Under the pieces are notes generated by a model, which was not told the DNA's origin, did not search any database, and saw only the letters and a program-made list of their open reading frames with translations. The position numbers and the translations under genes were made by a program. From positions 1-48,781 of the forward strand of contig CATJIO010000170.1 of the NCBI GenBank assembly GCA_949740725.1: a DNA stretch of 48,781 nucleotides, in the 5' to 3' direction. Of the stretch, positions 36,097 to 45,001 are shown piece after piece; position 1 is the stretch's first letter, and the number at the start of each line of letters is the position of its first letter. Source of the stretch: an uncultured Lachnospiraceae bacterium (GTDB taxonomy: Bacteria; Bacillota; Clostridia; Lachnospirales; Lachnospiraceae).

Positions 36097-37547
36097 TGTT
36101 TCTCTCCACAAAATTTTTTCTTTATTATATTCATGATACTTGTACTTGCCGGATTCTGTAATAATATTTCAACTAATCCATATCCGACGATTGCGCTGCA
36201 ACTAGCAATTATAGTAAAAACAATGAAGTGTTCCTTCAAAAATCCTAGTGTCAAAACAATTATTGTTATAAATATGCACCCTATACCAATTTTTAATCCT
36301 AACTTTCCTATTTCTATAACAGCATATTTTCGTCCTTCATAATATTGAGTAATAAACGCAAATAATTCTGCTATAACTGTAGTAAAGGCCGCGGCTATTT
36401 CCTTGCCACATGGTATGAATAATATGTTTAATATAATATTAATTAATGCACTCCACACGGTGATTTTAAAAACAAATTTTTCCTTGTTTTGCGGAACAAG
36501 AACACACTGCCCCCAGAACCATGCTCCCAAACTAAATAGCGCTGCTATGGATAGCAAAATAAGAGATACTGTAGATTCCAAATACGCCTCACCGGATATT
36601 ATAAGAATAATTTCCTTCCTCAGCAAAATTATCCCTACAACCGCTGGAATTGTAACTGTTAATAAGGTGTAATATATATCAGCAATGGTATTTTCGTATT
36701 TTTTCATTTCATGTTTTCCAACATAATTGGAAAGTCGTGGTATCGAAACGATTATCACCGATGAGAGTAGGATTTTTAACGTATTATATATTTTACATGA
36801 TACTGAGTAAATTCCCACAACATTATCATCCCAAAGAAAGCCAAGAATTGTTATGTCAGAATTCGTGTACACTGTTATAGCCAAGCTTGTTGCAAAAAAA
36901 GTCATTATCGGTGGAATATGTAATTTTAAGTCAATTTTTCTAACTAATTTTAACTTACAATATTTCTTTGCATAAAAGAAATTATAAATATTCGCACCCC
37001 CATTTGCAATTACAGTGATAAATGCATAGATATTTATATCATTCTGATCTCGTACGAATGCTATCAGCATAACCAAGGATGCTATATAAATAAAAATCCC
37101 TCTTAATGTAATATATAAGTAATCTTCATAAACGGTATATATCCATTCAACGCCTATTGTTGAAAATAATATTTGTCCCGAAAGAATAAAAATTGTTAAA
37201 TAATAAGCTTGAACCTTTGGCACAGTAAAAATGATAACCGCTAAAAGTAAATATGAAGCAATGGTAGAATATATATTAATTGAAAAAATCTCATTTGCAA
37301 ATGCAGTAAATTGTTCTTTAGATTCTCTTAATCTCGCCCCTTCTCTCACTCCGTAAGTTTTTATTCCCAAGGTAGCAAACAAAACAAAGTAACTTACAAC
37401 AGAATACGAAAAATTAAACTTTCCAACATTATCAACACCAAGGACTCTCGTAACATAAGGAAATGTAATGAGCGGAAAAATTATCCCTAACAACCCTTTA
37501 ATAGCGTTAAGAACCATATTTAATTTTAATGATTTCACCTTTTGCAT
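36093..37547 (-). CDS. Wzx-type polysaccharide flippase
   Basis: A 484-aa multi-pass membrane protein with about 12-14 hydrophobic segments, of the MATE/MOP flippase superfamily. The start VLNAIKGLLGIIFPLITFPY and VTRVLGVDNVGKFNFSYS are typical of O-antigen/capsule flippases (RfbX/Wzx). It would move lipid-linked repeat units across the membrane. Start at the ATG 37547; a GTG at 37562 is possible. It precedes the GT2 gene and follows the polymerase-like gene. Confidence 0.92.
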   Translation of the reverse strand: MQKVKSLKLNMVLNAIKGLLGIIFPLITFPYVTRVLGVDNVGKFNFSYSVVSYFVLFATLGIKTYGVREGARLRESKEQFTAFANEIFSINIYSTIASYLLLAVIIFTVPKVQAYYLTIFILSGQILFSTIGVEWIYTVYEDYLYITLRGIFIYIASLVMLIAFVRDQNDINIYAFITVIANGGANIYNFFYAKKYCKLKLVRKIDLKLHIPPIMTFFATSLAITVYTNSDITILGFLWDDNVVGIYSVSCKIYNTLKILLSSVIIVSIPRLSNYVGKHEMKKYENTIADIYYTLLTVTIPAVVGIILLRKEIILIISGEAYLESTVSLILLSIAALFSLGAWFWGQCVLVPQNKEKFVFKITVWSALINIILNILFIPCGKEIAAAFTTVIAELFAFITQYYEGRKYAVIEIGKLGLKIGIGCIFITIIVLTLGFLKEHFIVFTIIASCSAIVGYGLVEILLQNPASTSIMNIIKKKFCGEKQ

Positions 37548-37612
37548 TACACTTTTCCTCACTATGATAAATAGACAGATTATCTCTTCTCAAAGCCTTT
37601 AAGATTTCTTTT

Positions 37613-38830
37613 TCATGTTCTCTTTCGCAAATGCTCTATTAATGCACTAGTAAAAGGAATAGAAAACACAACTGCACCATAGAAGCAGTCAATATTGATG
37701 CCAAATAAAAGGGTAGAAATAATTAATCCTAATATTAGACATTTATCATGGGATAAAATTGATGTTTTCTTAAAAAAAGTAGTTATCCATCTTCCAATAA
37801 TTATTACATATACTACCGTTCCCATCAATCCAATGGTAAAAATATTCCCAATAATTCCTATATCTGAAATATCTCCGATTAAAGCACCTTGACGCATATC
37901 AATATTGTTTATAAATGCCATACCTAATAAAGGATTCTCAGAAAATTTTCGGGCAAAATAAAACAATGTTGCAAAGCGTTCAAAAACGGATGTTCCCATT
38001 GCACCACCAGAATGATAAAAACTATCATATATTACTGTAAAATAATTTGAATTTATAAAAACCCCAACTGCTGCCATGATAAGTACTGTAAACATAATCT
38101 TTTTTAAGATTGTCTGTTTTTCTATCATAAATATTAATATTACCATTAAAATACTATATATTAATGCTGATCTTGTTTGAAGGATATAAGCAACGAAATA
38201 AAAATAAATCCCTAGGCATACAGCCATACTGAATAAATCTTTCAGTTTTTTCCTTTTACCATAAAAATGATAGAAAATAAACGGCACATAGTAAAACATA
38301 AAGCATGGCATCATTACACGCAATCTACCATTTCTGATCCATAATCCATTATTAAATTCAAAAGCCATATCAGAAAATAAATATTCCCCTGTTTTCTCCC
38401 AGTATATAGACAAAATAATTCTCATTAAAAAAGACATTGTTGTAGTGACGATGATAAAATTAATAAGTTCATTCAGATAACGTTCGTCTTTTTCCAACAG
38501 AGAATAAATTACAGGCGCCAACAAAATATAGAAATATTTATACATATTTCTAAACGCGTTTGAAAAGCTGTAATTATATCTGATAACTGTAAACATAAAT
38601 TCTATAGTTAAAAATAGAAACAAATATGCGATAACATGAAAATAATACTTGTGAATATGCCTTCCTTCACTTAAAAACAAGCAAATTGTTAATATAAATG
38701 TTCCATAGTGAATCACACTTTTAGTAAATATTGGAATAATCTTAACAATACTCAGGTTGCATAATATCAGAAAATATATCAAATATTTTTTGATACTATC
38801 CTTTTTCATCACCCATGAATAGCTCTTCAT
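37613..38830 (-). CDS. O-antigen polymerase-like membrane protein (Wzy-type)
   Basis: A 405-aa protein with about 10-12 predicted membrane segments and a large outside loop around residues 180-290 (with GGAMGTSVFERFATL). Such proteins have low sequence conservation. Position next to the flippase and the topology support a polymerase that links repeat units on the outer face of the membrane. The ATG at 38830 has GAGGAA. Confidence 0.75.
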   Translation of the reverse strand: MKSYSWVMKKDSIKKYLIYFLILCNLSIVKIIPIFTKSVIHYGTFILTICLFLSEGRHIHKYYFHVIAYLFLFLTIEFMFTVIRYNYSFSNAFRNMYKYFYILLAPVIYSLLEKDERYLNELINFIIVTTTMSFLMRIILSIYWEKTGEYLFSDMAFEFNNGLWIRNGRLRVMMPCFMFYYVPFIFYHFYGKRKKLKDLFSMAVCLGIYFYFVAYILQTRSALIYSILMVILIFMIEKQTILKKIMFTVLIMAAVGVFINSNYFTVIYDSFYHSGGAMGTSVFERFATLFYFARKFSENPLLGMAFINNIDMRQGALIGDISDIGIIGNIFTIGLMGTVVYVIIIGRWITTFFKKTSILSHDKCLILGLIISTLLFGINIDCFYGAVVFSIPFTSALIEHLRKRT

Positions 38831-38860
38831 AAAAATTCCTCAGTTACACCGTCTTTTCCT

Positions 38861-40030
38861 TTAGAGTTTTAAAATTTTATTTACTACCTCTCTGATTACG
38901 CCCTCCCCTCCTTTAGCTTTTGTAATATACTTAGCCACTTCTTTCACCTGTGGCATTGCATCGGCTGGGCAGCAACCATACCCAGCAAATTTGATAGCAT
39001 CGACGTCATTAATATCATCGCCAATATAGCACACATGTTCAGGCGCTATTCCTCTCTCCTTGCAAAGCCGTTTTATTACCGTAGATTTATCCTTACAGCC
39101 TGCTTCAAAAATATCCAATTTCAACTTTTCTGCTCTTCTTTTGTTCAGTTCAACCGTTTCACTGGTTATAATTCCAGTAATAATACCTTTCTTTCTAAGA
39201 AGCTCAAAGCCCATACCATCCCTACTATTAAACTTTTTGAGTTCATCTCCGTGTTCAGAATAGTACATTCCACCATCTGTCAGGCACCCATCACAGTCAG
39301 TAAGGAATATCTTGATTTCCAAGGTTTCACCAAGAGCGGATATCTGATTCTTCTTCATAAGAGCCTCCATAATTACCCAATCACCTGGCTCATCCATTTC
39401 AAAGAACGTGTCTTCACTCATTTCTACAACTTTAATATTACCAGATACTCTATTATGTGACTTTAACAAATCAGCCTTAGAGGAAATATAAAATGCTCCA
39501 TTTTCCACAAGATCCCCGTCAAATTCCTGCCTGCGGGGACGATGAAATACATCATAGTTTGTAGGATGTGCAAATTCATATTCATCACTTTTCCAATGAA
39601 ATCTTTTCTGTCGAACAACAGAAAGCACACTGTCCGTGCCATCCTCGTTGAATGCCTCAAAGCCACGCTCAAGATCTGAGGCCTGAAGAAGTGGTGATGT
39701 GGCTTGAACCAGCACTATATTGTCAAAGTCATAATTACCGGCAAACTCAAGCATAGCAAACTCCGTGGATGCAGTATCTGATGCGGACTCAGCAGAACGT
39801 CCTATCACCTCTACCTTAGAAAAAAGCTTTATTTTATTCTCTTCTTTAAAGTTTGCTACCGTTTCTTTAATTTTGTCACTATCTGTAGACACATATACTT
39901 TATCTATATATTTACACTCACAAGCGGCCTTTACCGTCCAATAAACAAGCGGTCTTCCGTTAATAAGCTTTATGTTCTTAAGAGGTATTGATTTACTTCC
40001 GCCTCTTACCGGAATAAATGCTATGTTCAT
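38861..40030 (-). CDS. CMP-nonulosonate synthetase fused to KdsC-like phosphatase
   Basis: A 389-aa bifunctional protein. Residues 1-230 are an N-acylneuraminate cytidylyltransferase (NeuA-type): IPVRGGSKSIPLKNIK, VLVQATSPLL. Residues from about 240 are a type C0 HAD phosphatase like KdsC/KDN-9-phosphate phosphatase: LTDCDGCLTDGGMYYS, KKFNSRDGMGFELLR, YIGDDINDVDAI. It would dephosphorylate a nonulosonic acid 9-phosphate and activate the product with CTP. Animal CMP-sialate synthetases have a similar HAD tail. Whether the sugar is Neu5Ac, Kdn or another nonulosonate is not visible. No gene symbol is safe, but it is neuA-like. Confidence 0.9.
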   Translation of the reverse strand: MNIAFIPVRGGSKSIPLKNIKLINGRPLVYWTVKAACECKYIDKVYVSTDSDKIKETVANFKEENKIKLFSKVEVIGRSAESASDTASTEFAMLEFAGNYDFDNIVLVQATSPLLQASDLERGFEAFNEDGTDSVLSVVRQKRFHWKSDEYEFAHPTNYDVFHRPRRQEFDGDLVENGAFYISSKADLLKSHNRVSGNIKVVEMSEDTFFEMDEPGDWVIMEALMKKNQISALGETLEIKIFLTDCDGCLTDGGMYYSEHGDELKKFNSRDGMGFELLRKKGIITGIITSETVELNKRRAEKLKLDIFEAGCKDKSTVIKRLCKERGIAPEHVCYIGDDINDVDAIKFAGYGCCPADAMPQVKEVAKYITKAKGGEGVIREVVNKILKL

Positions 40031-40114
40031 TGACTTTTATCTCCATCTTTTTATGATATTTACAGACAAACCAACGGTTACACCATTTTTGAAATTAATG
40101 TTTTCTTGTAATTT

Positions 40115-41248
40115 TTATTCGCCTAGTACCTTCTCAAACAATTTTCCTAGTGTATTGCTTATTGCTTCAACCGAATACCGTTCTTCAAAAACTGTGCGTA
40201 ATTCAGGATTAAACTTTTTTGGTCGCTTGTTTAAATAAATTCTAATTTTTTTAATAAACTCTTCCGCTGTCTTGCATTCTTTATCATCAAATCCAATATA
40301 ACCGGTTAAAGCTTCCGGGGCCGCCAAAAACTCCTTTCCATACATTAGTGCCTCTGCAATTTTATTTTTCATTCCCGTTCCACTAAATATTGGCGCAACC
40401 ACCAAATCAGCTTTTAGATAATATGGCTCGGTCGCTTCTACCGTTCCGATAAGATTGACGCCTCTTTGTCTAAATATTGGTTCATCTTTTAAATCCTGCA
40501 TTTTATTTCCAATAATCTGAAGCTCTACATGATCCGGCATTGAAGGCATAACATTATCAATAAACCACTTTATACCTTCCAAATTTGGCCAAAAATATGA
40601 ACCTACAAACAGTAGAATAAATTTATTTTCATCAATATCCTCATTTATATCTTGAAACTTAAGTTTATCTATGCAAAATAATGGAAGAATCAAATCTGGC
40701 TCTTGCTTATAATACTTAACAAATCCCTCTCGATCCCTCTCATTGAGAACTATATGTACATCTGCGTTATTGGCAGCAATTTTGTCCGATTGTAGAGACA
40801 TTAGGTAAGGTATGCAAAATTTCAGGAATTGAATCTTATCTGCATTCCATTTTCCTTTAATTGCATCCGGTAAAACATCTGGGTTGTAGGATACGATTTT
40901 TGCACTTGTATGGGCTCTTATTGTTTCAATCAAACAGCCTAATGTAGATCTTGATAAAAATACAATGTCAAATTTCTCATTCTCTAAGAGAAAAATGAGC
41001 TCATTAACCACATTTTTTCCAACTAAAGGGTCTCCCCGAAAAATTGTATTTTTAACCTTGTCAATATTGTTATATTGATCCTTAATTACATATCCATCGA
41101 ATAATTCTTCCTCTTTCCTTCCTCTGCTCGGAAATAAAAATGGAACAACATTATCATCTCCTACGTACTTCTTTATCGCCGCATAAAACGCTCGAACGTG
41201 ATTCCCGGTGTATCGAAAAAAATCTGAGCTTATATACAATATTTTCAT
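40115..41248 (-). CDS. Glycosyltransferase, GT4-like (GT-B fold)
   Basis: A 377-aa cytoplasmic transferase. The C-terminal half has FVGSYFWPNLEGIKWFID, LIGTVEATEPYY and the donor-binding APIFSGTGMKNKIAEALMYG, typical of GT4-type enzymes. N-terminal domain is an acceptor-binding Rossmann domain. AAGGAG precedes the ATG. Sugar specificity is unknown. Confidence 0.85.
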   Translation of the reverse strand: MKILYISSDFFRYTGNHVRAFYAAIKKYVGDDNVVPFLFPSRGRKEEELFDGYVIKDQYNNIDKVKNTIFRGDPLVGKNVVNELIFLLENEKFDIVFLSRSTLGCLIETIRAHTSAKIVSYNPDVLPDAIKGKWNADKIQFLKFCIPYLMSLQSDKIAANNADVHIVLNERDREGFVKYYKQEPDLILPLFCIDKLKFQDINEDIDENKFILLFVGSYFWPNLEGIKWFIDNVMPSMPDHVELQIIGNKMQDLKDEPIFRQRGVNLIGTVEATEPYYLKADLVVAPIFSGTGMKNKIAEALMYGKEFLAAPEALTGYIGFDDKECKTAEEFIKKIRIYLNKRPKKFNPELRTVFEERYSVEAISNTLGKLFEKVLGE

Positions 41249-41275
41249 TTAAATCTCCTTTATATTAAAGAAGTT

Positions 41276-42235
41276 TTATTGCTTTCTCCAATAATCAAGC
41301 ATATCGGCTATAGTCTGTTCCATAGGAATGATTTGTTTCCATCCTGTATCTCTTTTTAACTTCTCTATATTCCCGATAATTATTTTTTCATCTGCAGGAC
41401 GAATCAATTTTGGATCAATCATAATTTTCAATTCATGTCCAATCTGTTTTTCAATCACTTTCACTATGTCTTTCATCTGATAGCAGTATTCAGATGATAA
41501 ATTATAAACCTCACCAGCCCTACCTTTTTCCGCAAGAAGCATTAACCCCTGTACTAGATCTCTCTGATCCATAATCGCCCTTTTTGTCTCTAGATTTCCG
41601 CACCTAAGCACATAATTCCCAGTGCGTTCAGCCTGAACAGCACGATATGTAAAATCAGAGGTAACATCCTGAACTTTTCGCGTTCCCGTAGAGTTAAAAA
41701 TTCTTACACGGATGCAGCGAATGTGATCATTCATGAAATACTGAAAGGATATCAGATCTTGTCCCACTTTGCTTACGCCGTAAGGATGAAGCGGCTTCAA
41801 CTCTGCCGTCTCCTTTACATAAGGATCTTCTAGTTCATTTAACGTCTGCCCATATTCCGCGCTTGAACAAGCTACAATTACCATTGGATCATAATCCAGT
41901 TTTTTATATTTCCGTGCTTTTTTAATCGCTTCAAATACAGCAACCGTTCCACAAATATTCACATCCATTGTTTCCAAAGGGCTTATCCAAGAAACGGTTG
42001 GATAACTCTGCGCTGCCAGATGATAAATTTGTTCTGGCAGTTCATCCATTATAATCTGATCAATTCCTTCACCATAACGGAGATCACACTGCACAAAATT
42101 CACAGGCGATATCACCTGTTCAATATTCTTTTTATTTTTATGCCAAATACCGGTTACGTTATGTTTCCTCGCCGCCAATATTTCAACCATATGAGAACCA
42201 ACCATTCCACCTGCTCCAGTAACTAATACGTTCAT
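41276..42235 (-). CDS. NAD-dependent epimerase/dehydratase, GDP-mannose dehydratase/Rmd-like
   Basis: A 319-aa extended SDR. The NAD motif is VTGAGGMVGSH; the catalytic set is CSSAEYG and YGVSK (Tyr and Lys). Sequence is most like GDP-mannose 4,6-dehydratases and GDP-6-deoxy-4-keto-mannose reductases (IYHLAAQSYPTVSW, RIFNSTGTRK, MDQRDLVQGL). It may make GDP-4-keto-6-deoxymannose or GDP-rhamnose for the glycan; a 319-aa length slightly favours the reductase type. It follows the CBS-cupin gene by 27 bp. Confidence 0.85.
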   Translation of the reverse strand: MNVLVTGAGGMVGSHMVEILAARKHNVTGIWHKNKKNIEQVISPVNFVQCDLRYGEGIDQIIMDELPEQIYHLAAQSYPTVSWISPLETMDVNICGTVAVFEAIKKARKYKKLDYDPMVIVACSSAEYGQTLNELEDPYVKETAELKPLHPYGVSKVGQDLISFQYFMNDHIRCIRVRIFNSTGTRKVQDVTSDFTYRAVQAERTGNYVLRCGNLETKRAIMDQRDLVQGLMLLAEKGRAGEVYNLSSEYCYQMKDIVKVIEKQIGHELKIMIDPKLIRPADEKIIIGNIEKLKRDTGWKQIIPMEQTIADMLDYWRKQ

Positions 42236-42262
42236 TTTTCTATCCCTCCAAGTATGGACATT

Positions 42263-43021
42263 CTAAACTCTCCCATAAATATCTTCATATCTTATAATAT
42301 CATCTTCCCCAAGATGCTCTCCAATTTGAACCTCCGTAATAATCAACGACTCTCTAGGATCTGTGTTTGACAACCTGTGCTTACAACCGATAGGGACAAA
42401 TACAGAACTGCCACAACGGACATCTAAAACAGATTGATCCAGCTGGACTGTTCCTGTTCCATGTACAACAATCCAGTATTCTTCACGGTGATCATGAGAT
42501 TGAAGGCTTAACTGTGCGCCCGGCTTCACGCTAATAACCTTGGATTGAAAATACTCGTTATAAACTGTGGTTTTGTAGAATCCCCACGGTCTTTGGAATA
42601 TTTCGTAATCAACAATACTCTCATCAAGGGATGTAAAATCATACTTTAAATCAGCATGTATATCCTGTAATAACAGAGAATGTAATTGGCTCTTTGTGAG
42701 TATATTTATTAGTTTATTCTCCTTATTCACAATAGGTAAGAATTTTATCGCACGATTTTTGAATAGATCAATTGCGTAAGATAATCCATCTTTATAAAGT
42801 AATGAAGTAAAATCTCTTTTATAAATTTTGGCAACAGTTTCATCAATAGATACACCTGAGATAAATGCACGTCGGATATCGCCATCTGTCAAGGTTCCCA
42901 TTACTTCGCTTCTCTCTCTAACAACAATTAAAAAGCCTTTTTTATTTTTATCAATTAGTTCAAGTGCTTCAACTATACTTGCAGATGTGGAAACCACAAA
43001 TGGGGTAAGCTTTCCGTTCAT
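42263..43021 (-). CDS. CBS-domain protein fused to phosphomannose isomerase-type cupin
   Basis: A 252-aa protein with two CBS domains (residues about 5-115; GTLTDGDIRRA is characteristic) and a C-terminal cupin (about 145-240) of the kind found at the end of type II phosphomannose isomerase/GDP-mannose pyrophosphorylase: PGAQLSLQSHDHREEYWIVV, then GCKHRLSN. The nucleotidyltransferase that normally accompanies such CBS pairs in sugar clusters is absent. It could be a sugar-phosphate isomerase regulated by a nucleotide. Start at 43021 (GGGAG upstream); 43042 is an alternative. Confidence 0.78.
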   Translation of the reverse strand: MNGKLTPFVVSTSASIVEALELIDKNKKGFLIVVRERSEVMGTLTDGDIRRAFISGVSIDETVAKIYKRDFTSLLYKDGLSYAIDLFKNRAIKFLPIVNKENKLINILTKSQLHSLLLQDIHADLKYDFTSLDESIVDYEIFQRPWGFYKTTVYNEYFQSKVISVKPGAQLSLQSHDHREEYWIVVHGTGTVQLDQSVLDVRCGSSVFVPIGCKHRLSNTDPRESLIITEVQIGEHLGEDDIIRYEDIYGRV

Positions 43022-43108
43022 CGTTTTACTCCCTTTCGTCATAATATCCGTATACTGGTACAGTAATTTTACCTATTTGCATACCATATCGGTATATTGA
43101 CTCTTTAA

Positions 43109-43981
43109 TCAATATTTTCTATATTTCAACTTATTTCGCTGTATTTGTTCGATAGGAAGAATCTCTTCTGTCTTGTAGGTAAGAGCCTCATGCACAGCAT
43201 TGAGACTACGTACTAGTTTCCTGATTCCGTCGGGTTCAAGAGATGCCGCATGGTCAGTGCCCTTCCAGGTTTGGTCAAGTGTATAGTGACGTTCAATGTA
43301 TTCTGCCCCTAACGTATAAGCTGCTACATCAACATCAATTCCCAGATGGTGACCAGAGAAGCCGATGGCCTTAACCCGTCCCTCATACTGCGTCCTCATT
43401 CTGGTAATCTCAAGCAGACAAACATCTTGAGCCGGTACTGGATAACCGGAGGTACAGTTATAAAGAATCAAATCTTTTGCTCTGCCATTCTTCTCAAATA
43501 GCTGAACAACCTGTTCTTCCTCTTCCTTTGTTGTCATTCCGAAAGAAAGCTGAATTTCCCCTATGTAATTATCGCAAAGCCACTGGAGCATCTCAAAATG
43601 AGTATTGCAGGCAGACGGAATTTTGATGAACTGCGGATGCAACGATGTGATTTCCTTTGCACTTGTAAGATCCCACACGGATGTTGAATAGATGATACCA
43701 GCTTCCTCGCACCACTTTTTCAGCTGTGCATGTTGATCCACATCAAACTCAAGAAATTCACGATGTTCACCATAAGTATCCCCAAAAGAATTTTTCGGGT
43801 CTGGATGTGGAGCATGATATTGATCTGGTGTAAGAAGCTCCTTCGGACAACGCTTCTGGAACTTAATGGCATTCACCTTGCAGAAATGGGCTGCAGTTTC
43901 AATAAGATCTTTCGCAATCTCCATTTGTCCCATGTGATTACATCCTGCTTCAGCAATAATGAACGGATGCTTATTATACAT
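43109..43981 (-). CDS. N-acetylneuraminate synthase-family protein without SAF domain
   Basis: A 290-aa NeuB-type barrel enzyme that condenses phosphoenolpyruvate with a hexose (ManNAc, ManNAc-6-P or Man-6-P) to a nine-carbon acid. Motifs: IIAEAGCNHMGQM, KFQKR, IKIPSACNTHFEM, and GFSGHHLGID where classic NeuB has SDHT. Classic NeuB is about 345 aa with a C-terminal antifreeze-like (SAF) domain; this protein ends right after the barrel. The ATG at 43981 has GAGGAGG. The context of a NeuA-KdsC fusion and no NeuC nearby is compatible with the phosphorylated route. Confidence 0.88.
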   Translation of the reverse strand: MYNKHPFIIAEAGCNHMGQMEIAKDLIETAAHFCKVNAIKFQKRCPKELLTPDQYHAPHPDPKNSFGDTYGEHREFLEFDVDQHAQLKKWCEEAGIIYSTSVWDLTSAKEITSLHPQFIKIPSACNTHFEMLQWLCDNYIGEIQLSFGMTTKEEEEQVVQLFEKNGRAKDLILYNCTSGYPVPAQDVCLLEITRMRTQYEGRVKAIGFSGHHLGIDVDVAAYTLGAEYIERHYTLDQTWKGTDHAASLEPDGIRKLVRSLNAVHEALTYKTEEILPIEQIQRNKLKYRKY

Positions 43982-44001
43982 AATCATTTCCTCCTCAAAA
44001 A

Positions 44002-44841
44002 TTACTTAAAAAAATCATCAAAATCAACTCTAGGGAAAATTTCTAGCGCTCCACCCCTTGTTGCATTCATTATTTGTACACCATGTGTATCTGCATATTT
44101 TTTTGCAGCCATGAAACAGTTATCCATAGCCTCCTTCTCAGAATAAATAGATGCCGGACGATCATCTTTATAGAAGTGAGAATTCTGCACATTACCATTT
44201 TTCACTGTTTTTCCATCACTTCTCATCACATACGCATAGGTATTATCCATTCCTAGCAAATAAATTTTCTTATACCCCATATACATAGCAATTTGGAAAT
44301 TAGCATAAGTCACAGAGCCCTTCATAAAAATCTGCTTTGTTATATCATCACTAAACTTAAATGTACTTAATTTACTATTTATTAATCTATTTCCATAAAA
44401 AACCAAAGCATGCTTATTCGTTATATGATGCTTCCTCCAGTAATAATCTCCAAAAAACATATATGGCACTTCCATTTTATTTGCATCTTCTTCATCAATT
44501 CCTTTCCAATCCACAACGGAGTAATACGTTGGTCTCCACGTAGTTGACGCAAATACTTTAAAAATCTGATTAGATGCAAAAGAGTCTATTCTGTTCCTAT
44601 GTAATGCCTCCAAATCTTCAGCCTTTAAACTTGGGCCATTTCCTATGATGAAGCAGCTCTCTCCAGCCTTTAAATTCTTTAATGCCCTAAGTTTTTCTGA
44701 ATATCCTTCTTTTTTGTCTATTCTTTTGAAGTAAATCTTTCCATAATCTCGGACTATTCTCAGACATAATCTGTAAAGCCAAGGAACATGATGCACACAG
44801 CCTCTGAATTTTTCTCCAACCACAACCTTCATCTTGTTCAT
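44002..44841 (-). CDS. DUF115/CstII-like protein, candidate nonulosonate transferase
   Basis: A 279-aa soluble protein. It has FIIGNGPSL (residues 64-72), ASNQ (89-92), MGYKKIYLLGMD (188-199) and NSHF (220-223). These align in order with Campylobacter CstII sialyltransferase elements (GNGPSL, CNQ, LGYKEIYLSGID, NSHY; catalytic His188 of CstII corresponds to His222). DUF115 also occurs in flagellin nonulosonate transferases (Maf). Lying next to NeuB, it is a good candidate to transfer the CMP-activated acid onto the glycan. The weak ribosome binding site leaves the exact start uncertain. Confidence 0.72.
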   Translation of the reverse strand: MNKMKVVVGEKFRGCVHHVPWLYRLCLRIVRDYGKIYFKRIDKKEGYSEKLRALKNLKAGESCFIIGNGPSLKAEDLEALHRNRIDSFASNQIFKVFASTTWRPTYYSVVDWKGIDEEDANKMEVPYMFFGDYYWRKHHITNKHALVFYGNRLINSKLSTFKFSDDITKQIFMKGSVTYANFQIAMYMGYKKIYLLGMDNTYAYVMRSDGKTVKNGNVQNSHFYKDDRPASIYSEKEAMDNCFMAAKKYADTHGVQIMNATRGGALEIFPRVDFDDFFK

Positions 44842-45001
44842 TGTAGCCTAATACTCCTATCCATCTTTCTAAATTATTAATCAGCAGTTTCTGATGTAAT
44901 CGTTCTTTCCATCAGTAAGTGCAGTACAACGTAACCCTAGCTAATTAAACTCATTAGTCTCCGCTCCTATTAAAATAGAATTGCCCCATATCCACTTAAT
45001 A

